A DNA stretch of 54,775 bases from an uncultured Eubacteriales bacterium (GTDB lineage Bacteria; Bacillota; Clostridia; Oscillospirales; Oscillospiraceae). Position 1 is the stretch's first letter. Each line of letters opens with the position of its first letter. The position numbers and the translations under genes were made by a program. Below the pieces are notes generated by a model. That model was not told the DNA's origin. It ran no database searches and saw only the letters and a program-made list of their open reading frames with translations. The stretch spans positions 1-54,775 of the forward strand of contig ONVI01000024.1 in the NCBI GenBank assembly GCA_900321275.1, in the 5' to 3' direction. Positions 49,153 through 54,775 of the stretch are shown here, piece by piece.

Positions 49153-50249
49153 TCGTCAGGCGCATTGCCCTGAGTTCCTTTCGCAATTACGCCTTTGAGA
49201 CGGCGGACTTTGACGCCGGCACCAACGTCATCTGCGGGGAGAACGCCCAGGGAAAGACCAACCTGCTGGAGGCCGTCTATATGCTCGCCATGGGCAGGAG
49301 CTTCCGGACAAGGTTTGACAAAGAACTGGTGAGCTTCGGCTCCGACGGGGCGGACATCCTCGCCGACGTGTACAGCCACGGGCGGGAGCAGACCGTGAAC
49401 CTCCGCCTCTCCCCCGGCAGGCCCAAGCGCATCCTGGTAAACTCCGCCAAAAAGACCGCCGGGGAGCTTGCCGACACGGTCAACGCCGTGCTCTTCTGCC
49501 CGGACGATCTGAATCTCATCAAGGAGGGCGCGGCGGTGCGGCGGCGGCTGATGGACAACGCCATCTGCCAGATCAGACCCCGCTACGCCGAGATTCTGTC
49601 CGACTTCAACCGGCTCTACGAGAATAAGACCCGCATCCTCAAGGACTGGCGGGAAAAGCCCTCCCTGCTGGACGCGCTGGATGAGTTCTCCGACGGCATG
49701 GCCAGGGCCTCGGCAAAGCTGATCCGCTACCGCGCGGCGTTTTCCATGCGCCTCAATGAGGCGGCCGCCCCCATCCACCGGGACTTCTCCGACGGGCGGG
49801 AGGAGCTGTCGATCGCCTATAAGACCGTCAGCAAGGTGCGCGATCCCTTCGCCTCCGAAAAGGAGATCTACTACGACATCTGCGACCATCAGGAGTCCCA
49901 CCGTCAGGCGGAGCTGGACAGCGCCCAGTGCCTCACCGGGGCGCACAAGGACGATCTGGAGATCTCCGTCAACGGAAAGCCCGCCCGCGCCTTCGCCTCT
50001 CAGGGGCAGACGAGGACGGCGGCGCTGTCGCTGAAGCTTGCAGAGCGGGAGATTTTCCTGAAAGAGACCGGGGAATACCCGATCCTGCTGCTGGACGATG
50101 TGCTGTCCGAGCTGGACGCAAGGCGGCAGGAGTTCGTCCTTAACCGCATCGGCGGCGGCCAGACCCTCATCACCTGCTGCGAGGACGAGGGGATCTCCCG
50201 GAGAACCGGCGGGCGCGTCCTCTTCGTCGAGGGGGGGCGCATCCGGTGA
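49149..50249 (+). CDS. recF: DNA replication and repair protein RecF
   Basis: SMC-like ATPase that, with RecO and RecR, loads RecA at single-strand gaps. 366 residues: FRNYAFETADF start, Walker A CGENAQGKTNLLEAVYML, the arm region with RRRLMDNAICQIRPRYAEIL, signature ASQGQTRTAALSLKLAE and Walker B PILLLDDVLSELDARR. It overlaps rlbA and remB by 4 bp each, so the three are translationally coupled. Confidence 0.97.
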   Translation: MIVRRIALSSFRNYAFETADFDAGTNVICGENAQGKTNLLEAVYMLAMGRSFRTRFDKELVSFGSDGADILADVYSHGREQTVNLRLSPGRPKRILVNSAKKTAGELADTVNAVLFCPDDLNLIKEGAAVRRRLMDNAICQIRPRYAEILSDFNRLYENKTRILKDWREKPSLLDALDEFSDGMARASAKLIRYRAAFSMRLNEAAAPIHRDFSDGREELSIAYKTVSKVRDPFASEKEIYYDICDHQESHRQAELDSAQCLTGAHKDDLEISVNGKPARAFASQGQTRTAALSLKLAEREIFLKETGEYPILLLDDVLSELDARRQEFVLNRIGGGQTLITCCEDEGISRRTGGRVLFVEGGRIR

Positions 50250-50503
50250 AGTACCTGCACCTCGGAAAAGGCGCGGTGGTGCGCGACGACGAGATCGTGG
50301 GCGTCTTCGACCTGGACATCACGAGCCAGAGCCATCTGACGCGCAAATACCTCGCCGCCTGCGAAAAAGCGGGAGAGGTGGAGACCGCCTCGGACGACCT
50401 CCCCAAGTCCTTCGTGGTCTGCGAGGGAAAAGGAAAGCGAAAGCTGATATTGAGTCCCATGAACACGGCGACGCTGCTGAAAAGAGTGAAGAGTGGAGAG
50501 TGA
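50246..50503 (+). CDS. remB: Extracellular matrix regulator RemB (YaaB, DUF370)
   Basis: Small protein of the RemA/RemB family linked to biofilm matrix control in Bacillus. 85 residues: MKYLHLGKGAVVRDDEIVGVFDLD, RKYLAACEKAG and PKSFVVCEG, the family core. The final residues (about LKRVKSGE) are encoded inside the left arm of a repeat element, so the native C-terminus may have been altered. Fixed position between recF and gyrB. Confidence 0.92.
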   Translation: MKYLHLGKGAVVRDDEIVGVFDLDITSQSHLTRKYLAACEKAGEVETASDDLPKSFVVCEGKGKRKLILSPMNTATLLKRVKSGE

Positions 50504-50672
50504 AGAGTGAAGTTGAGGTGTCCCCCCTCGGGGGACGGATTATAATTCTGTAAAACATCACTTGAGAGCAGAAAGATAAACATCTTTGAGGGTGGAGTCA
50601 AATGAAATTGCGCCGAAGGCGCTCCATATCTTCACTCTCTACTCTTCACTTTTCATTTTTCACTCTTCACAC
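50483..50672. repeat. MITE-like element between remB and gyrB
   Basis: Arms of GAGTGAAGAGTGGAGAGTG type (50483-50513) and their inverted counterpart CTTCACTCTCTACTCTTCAC with extra units (50630-50670) enclose about 115 bp holding the hairpins GTCCCCCCTCGGGGGAC (50520-50536) and GCGCCGAAGGCGC (50610-50622). It is non-coding and overlaps the remB stop. Confidence 0.75.
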
Positions 50673-50712
50673 TGACCAAAGCTTCCTCCATTTTGTATTT
50701 AGGAGATAAAAT

Positions 50713-52644
50713 ATGTCTGATTTGAATGAAAGAGTAACCCAGGAATATGACGCCTCGCAGATCCAGGTACTGGAGGGGCTGGAGGCCGTGCGTAAACGGC
50801 CGGGCATGTACATCGGCTCGACGTCTTCCTCCGGCCTGCACCATCTGGTCTACGAGATCGTGGACAACTCCATCGACGAGGCCCTCGCCGGCTACTGCAC
50901 CCATATCGAGGTCGTGATTGAGCCGGGCGACATCATCCGCGTCTCCGACAACGGCCGCGGCATCCCTGTCGATATCCAGGAGCAGACCGGCAAGCCCGCT
51001 CTGGAGATCGTCTTTACCGTCCTGCACGCGGGCGGAAAGTTCGGCGGCGGCGGGTACAAGGTCTCCGGCGGCCTGCACGGCGTGGGCGCCTCGGTCGTCA
51101 ATGCCCTGTCCGAGTGGCTGGAGGTCGAGGTCTGCAAGGACGGCAAGCGCCACGCAATGAAGTTTTCAAGGGGCGATATTGTCGAGCCTATCCACGTCGT
51201 CGGTTCTGCCGACCACACCGGCACCACCGTGCGCTTTAAACCCGACCCCGAGATGTTCGACGACACGGTCTACGACTACGACATCCTGCGCAGGAGAATG
51301 CGCGAGCAGGCCTTTTTGAACGCGGGTCTTGCCATCACCATCGAGGATCGGCGCGTTGATCCGCCGGAGAGCCAGCGCTTCTGCTACGACGGCGGCATCC
51401 GCGAATTTGTCCGCTACCTCAACCGCCGCAAGAACCCCATCCACGAGGATGTGATCTACATCTCCGGGGAGAAGGGCGACGCCGTGGCCGAGATCGCCCT
51501 GCAGTATAACGACGACTTCAAGGATCAGATCGTCTCCTTCGCAAACGACATCCACACCCCCGAGGGCGGCATGCACGAGACGGGCTTCAAGACGGCCCTG
51601 ACGAGGGTCATCAACGCCTACGGGCAGAAGAACAACATCATCAAGGGCGACGACAAGGTCTCCGGCGACGACGTGCGCGAGGGGATCTCCGCTGTTATCA
51701 GCGTGAAGCTCCCCGAGGCGCAGTTCGAGGGCCAGACCAAGCAGAAGCTGGGCAACGCCTATATAAGAACTCTGGTGGACGGCCTGGTGAACGACCAGCT
51801 CACCACCTATTTTGAGGAGCATCCCCAGGCCGCCAAGGCCATCCTCGAAAAGGCCCTCATGGCAAACCGGGCGAGAGAGGCCGCCCGAAAGGCGAGAGAT
51901 TCCGTCCGCCGCAAGACGGGGCTTGAGTCCGGCCAGATGCCCGACAAGCTCCAGGACTGCAACGAGCGCGACCCCTCCCTCTGTGAGATTTACATCGTCG
52001 AGGGCGACAGCGCCGCGGGCTCCGCGATTCAGGGCAGAGACTCCCGCTTCCAGGCCATCCTCGCCATGTGGGGCAAGATGCTCAACGTGGAGAAGGCCCG
52101 CGCGGACAAGATCTACGGCAACGACAAGCTCTATCCCCTCATCGTCGCCCTCGGCGCGGGCATCGGGGATGAGTTCAACATCGAGAAGCTCCGCTATCAC
52201 AAGATCATCATCATGGCCGATGCCGATGTGGACGGCAGCCACATCCGCACCCTGCTGCTGACCTTCTTCTTCCGCTACATGCGCCCGCTCATCGAGCACG
52301 GCTATGTGTATTCCGCGGTGCCGCCGCTCTACAAGCTGACCCGCGGCAAGACCCAGAAGGTCGCCTACTCGGACGAGGAGCGCGACAAGCTCTCCGCCGA
52401 GATGCGCGCCGACAACCCCAACGCCAAGGTCGACATCTCCCGCTTCAAAGGCCTCGGCGAGATGGACCCGCACGAGCTCTGGGAGACTACCATGGACCCG
52501 GAGACAAGGACGCTCCGCCGCATCACCCTCGGCGACGCCCTGGAGGCCGACGAGGTCTTCACCGTCCTCATGGGCGAAGAGGTCGAGCCGCGCCGCGAGT
52601 GGATCGAGCAGAACGCAAAGTATGTGGTGAATCTGGACATCTGA
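50713..52644 (+). CDS. gyrB: DNA gyrase subunit B
   Basis: ATPase subunit of DNA gyrase, which adds negative supercoils. 643 residues: GHKL ATPase domain ([30 protein letters not shown] as family block, [31 protein letters not shown]), transducer domain, TOPRIM ([38 protein letters not shown]) and the C-terminal [25 protein letters not shown] lies 7 nt before the ATG. It begins directly after a MITE-like element. Confidence 0.97.
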   Translation: MSDLNERVTQEYDASQIQVLEGLEAVRKRPGMYIGSTSSSGLHHLVYEIVDNSIDEALAGYCTHIEVVIEPGDIIRVSDNGRGIPVDIQEQTGKPALEIVFTVLHAGGKFGGGGYKVSGGLHGVGASVVNALSEWLEVEVCKDGKRHAMKFSRGDIVEPIHVVGSADHTGTTVRFKPDPEMFDDTVYDYDILRRRMREQAFLNAGLAITIEDRRVDPPESQRFCYDGGIREFVRYLNRRKNPIHEDVIYISGEKGDAVAEIALQYNDDFKDQIVSFANDIHTPEGGMHETGFKTALTRVINAYGQKNNIIKGDDKVSGDDVREGISAVISVKLPEAQFEGQTKQKLGNAYIRTLVDGLVNDQLTTYFEEHPQAAKAILEKALMANRAREAARKARDSVRRKTGLESGQMPDKLQDCNERDPSLCEIYIVEGDSAAGSAIQGRDSRFQAILAMWGKMLNVEKARADKIYGNDKLYPLIVALGAGIGDEFNIEKLRYHKIIIMADADVDGSHIRTLLLTFFFRYMRPLIEHGYVYSAVPPLYKLTRGKTQKVAYSDEERDKLSAEMRADNPNAKVDISRFKGLGEMDPHELWETTMDPETRTLRRITLGDALEADEVFTVLMGEEVEPRREWIEQNAKYVVNLDI

Positions 52645-52656
52645 TATTGTCTTTGC

Positions 52657-52791
52657 CTCCCCCAGCCGCGCAGCGGCGTTTGGGGGAGGGGGACCGCTTC
52701 AGCGGTGGAAGGGGTTTGTGCGAAGACGGACACCCCTTCAGTCACGGCCTCGCGGGAGATCGGCCGTGACAGCTCCCCCAGAGAGGGAGCC
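52657..52791. repeat. Repeat family A, copy 8
   Basis: GCCTCCCCCAGCCGCGCAG, GGACCGCTTCAGCGGTGG, a GTCACGGCC/GGCCGTGAC stem around TCGCGGGAGATC, and CTCCCCCAGAGAGGGAG, between gyrB and gyrA. The long stem has C-G where copy 7 has T-A, keeping the pairing. Confidence 0.85.
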
Positions 52792-52811
52792 TGTAAGGAG
52801 GATTTATTTGA

Positions 52812-54775
52812 ATGGCACATAAACGTGACTACAAGCCTGAGGACATTGCGTTTCCGAATCAGGCCATTACCGAATCCGAGCTGGTGGGCGAAATGCAGAC
52901 CAGCTATATCGACTACGCCATGTCGGTCATCGTCGGCAGGGCTCTCCCGGACGTGCGCGACGGATTAAAGCCCGTGCACCGGCGCATCCTCTATACCCTG
53001 TATGAAGACGGGCTGACCGCCGACAAGCCCTTTAAGAAGTCCGCCACCTGCGTGGGCGACGTGCTGGGCCGCTACCATCCCCACGGCGACGCCTCCGTCT
53101 ACGACGCGATGGTGCGGCTTGCCCAGAGCTTTTCCATGCGCGAAATGCTCATCGACGGCCACGGCAACTTCGGCTCCGTGGACGGCGATCCTCCCGCGGC
53201 CTACCGTTATACCGAGGCGCGGCTTTCCAAAATCGCAAACGAGATGCTGCGCGATATCGAGAAGGAGACCGTGGACTGGGACCCCAACTTCGACGAGACG
53301 AGGAAGGAGCCCCGCGTCCTGCCCTCGAAATTCCCGAACCTGCTGGTCAACGGCTCGTCGGGCATCGCGGTGGGCATGGCCACCAACATCCCGCCCCACA
53401 ACCTCACCGAGGTCATCAACGCCTGCGTCTGTGTGCTGGAAAACCCCGAGGCAACGCTCTCCGATCTCATGCAGCACATCTCCGGCCCGGACTTCCCCAC
53501 CAGGGGTATCATCATGGGCCGCAGCGGCATCCGCCAGGCTTACCTCACCGGCCGGGGCAGGATCATCGTCCGCGCCCGCGCCGAGTTTGAGGAATACGGC
53601 CAGGGCCGCACCCGTATTATAGTGACGGAGCTGCCCTACCAGGTCAACAAGCGCCAGCTCATCAAGAACATCGCCGACCAGGTGCACGAGAAGCGCCTGG
53701 AGGGAATTTCCGACCTGCGCGACGAGACCGACCGCAACGGCATGCGCATGGTCATCGAGTTAAAGCGCGACGCCAATCCCCAGGTGGTGCTGAACCGTCT
53801 CTTCGCCCAGACCGCGATGCAGACCAGCTTTTCGATCAACATGCTGGCTCTCGTCAACAACCAGAGCCAGCCGCGCATCCTCTCCCTGCGCCACATCCTG
53901 GACGAGTACCTGACGTTCCAGGAGGAGATCATTGTCCGCCGGACGAAGTTCGACCTGAGAAAGGCACAGGAGCGCGCCCATCTGCTGGAGGGCCTGCTCA
54001 TCGCCCAGGACAACATCGACGAGGTCATCCATATCATCCGCACCAGCTACGACAACGCCAAGCAGCGCCTCATGGAGCGCTTCAATCTTGACGACGTGCA
54101 GGCCCAGGCCATCTGCGACATGCGCCTCATCGCGCTGCAGGGCCTCAACCGCGAAAAGCTGGAGGCCGAATACAGGGAGCTGGAAGAGAAGATCGCCTAT
54201 TATCAGGAGCTGCTGGCCGATCCCGAAAAGGTCAAGGGCGTGCTGAAGGATGAGCTCATCGCCCTGCGCGACAAATACGGCGACGACAGGCTCACCGAGA
54301 TCCAGGACGTGGACGACGAGATCGACATCGAGGATCTCATCGACGAGGAGGAGTGCGTCTTCACTCTGACCCACGGCGGCTACATCAAGCGCACCCCGGT
54401 CACGGAGTACCGCGCCCAGGGCAGAGGCGGCAAGGGCATCCGCGCCATGGTCACGAAGGACGAGGACTATGTGGAGCAGGTCTTCACCGCCTCCACCCAT
54501 GATTTTATCCTCTTCTTCACCTCCAAGGGCCGCGCCTTCATCAAGAAGGGCTACCAGATCCCCGAGGCGGGCCGCAGCGCGAAGGGCACCAATATCGTCA
54601 ACATCCTGCCGGTCGAAAACGGGGACGACCCCGAAAAGGTCAGCGCCATGATCCGCGGCCGCGGCATGGAGGAGGAGAGCTATCTCTTCTTCGTCACCCG
54701 AAACGGCACCGTCAAGCGCATCGAGCAGACGGCCCTGCGCAACATCCGCTCCAACGGCATCCGCGCCATCACCCT
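52812..54775 (+). CDS. gyrA: DNA gyrase subunit A (3' end beyond window)
   Basis: DNA-cutting and rejoining subunit of gyrase; 654 codons are visible and the frame is open at the window end. It begins [22 protein letters not shown], then the winged-helix region with [17 protein letters not shown], the quinolone region [20 protein letters not shown] and catalytic Tyr133 ([10 protein letters not shown]). The tower, coiled coil and first blades of the C-terminal propeller ([10 protein letters not shown], the GyrA box) follow. The residue equivalent to E. coli Ser83 is Ala94; Asp98 (Asp87) is kept. AAGGAGG precedes the ATG. Confidence 0.97.
   Translation, partial: MAHKRDYKPEDIAFPNQAITESELVGEMQTSYIDYAMSVIVGRALPDVRDGLKPVHRRILYTLYEDGLTADKPFKKSATCVGDVLGRYHPHGDASVYDAMVRLAQSFSMREMLIDGHGNFGSVDGDPPAAYRYTEARLSKIANEMLRDIEKETVDWDPNFDETRKEPRVLPSKFPNLLVNGSSGIAVGMATNIPPHNLTEVINACVCVLENPEATLSDLMQHISGPDFPTRGIIMGRSGIRQAYLTGRGRIIVRARAEFEEYGQGRTRIIVTELPYQVNKRQLIKNIADQVHEKRLEGISDLRDETDRNGMRMVIELKRDANPQVVLNRLFAQTAMQTSFSINMLALVNNQSQPRILSLRHILDEYLTFQEEIIVRRTKFDLRKAQERAHLLEGLLIAQDNIDEVIHIIRTSYDNAKQRLMERFNLDDVQAQAICDMRLIALQGLNREKLEAEYRELEEKIAYYQELLADPEKVKGVLKDELIALRDKYGDDRLTEIQDVDDEIDIEDLIDEEECVFTLTHGGYIKRTPVTEYRAQGRGGKGIRAMVTKDEDYVEQVFTASTHDFILFFTSKGRAFIKKGYQIPEAGRSAKGTNIVNILPVENGDDPEKVSAMIRGRGMEEESYLFFVTRNGTVKRIEQTALRNIRSNGIRAIT

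Overview
The window looks like a chromosomal segment around the replication origin of a GC-rich, endospore-forming Clostridia member, most likely an Oscillospiraceae (Oscillibacter/Lawsonibacter-like) gut anaerobe. The support is sporulation genes (sigG, spoIVB, gpr, ricT, remB), the order dnaA-dnaN-rlbA-recF-remB-gyrB-gyrA, Firmicutes-type sigma-A promoters and Shine-Dalgarno sites, and a type III glutamine synthetase. The family assignment is inference; no database search was run.

Layout. 1-830: a SAM-I riboswitch with promoter and terminator reading leftward out of the window, then two tiny paralogous lipoproteins. 1.0-3.2 kb: holB-ricT. 3.2-8.3 kb: a YcxB-like membrane protein, then a TRAP transporter (dctP, dctQ, dctM) closely followed by pyruvate kinase. 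8.4-10.6 kb: a GH13 glucosidase/amylase overlapping gluQ. 10.7-14.1 kb, minus strand: spoIVB, ruvX, a GT2 glycosyltransferase and a DUF2461 protein. 14.2-18.1 kb: glnN and a large secreted protein of unknown role. 18.1-18.9 kb: sigG with a forespore-type promoter. 19.0-23.3 kb: an AT-richer accessory block with an EVE-Mrr type IV restriction enzyme, an AbiE toxin-antitoxin pair, a palindrome-rich non-coding stretch and an MFS exporter. 23.4-28.5 kb: a complete branched-chain amino acid ABC operon (livJ-H-M-G-F). 28.6-33.0 kb: a small membrane protein, glycerol-1-phosphate dehydrogenase, and the citrate lyase maturation genes citC and a citX-citG fusion, without lyase subunits in view. 33.3-38.4 kb: mscL, serS, parB, parA (with parS) and gpr. 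38.6-45.7 kb: rpsT, a PDZ/Ig-like secreted protein, a lipid kinase, a hybrid histidine kinase and asnS. 46.0-54.8 kb: dnaA, oriC, dnaN, rlbA, recF, remB, gyrB and the start of gyrA, cut by the window end.

Replication and segregation are together here: an oriC with DnaA boxes and a DnaA-trio-like element lies between dnaA and dnaN, and a perfect parS lies 10 kb to the left, beside parAB. Transport and central metabolism genes (TRAP plus pyk, Liv, GSIII, citrate lyase maturation) suggest an organism living on organic acids and amino acids.

Several families of structured repeats fill the intergenic spaces. The most striking is a roughly 90-nt element found three times (30532-30623, 33174-33257 inverted, 45873-45964). 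Its four helices are kept by compensatory base-pair changes around an invariant linker, which suggests selection on, or mobility through, an RNA or single-stranded DNA fold. I consider this the best candidate for an undescribed element.
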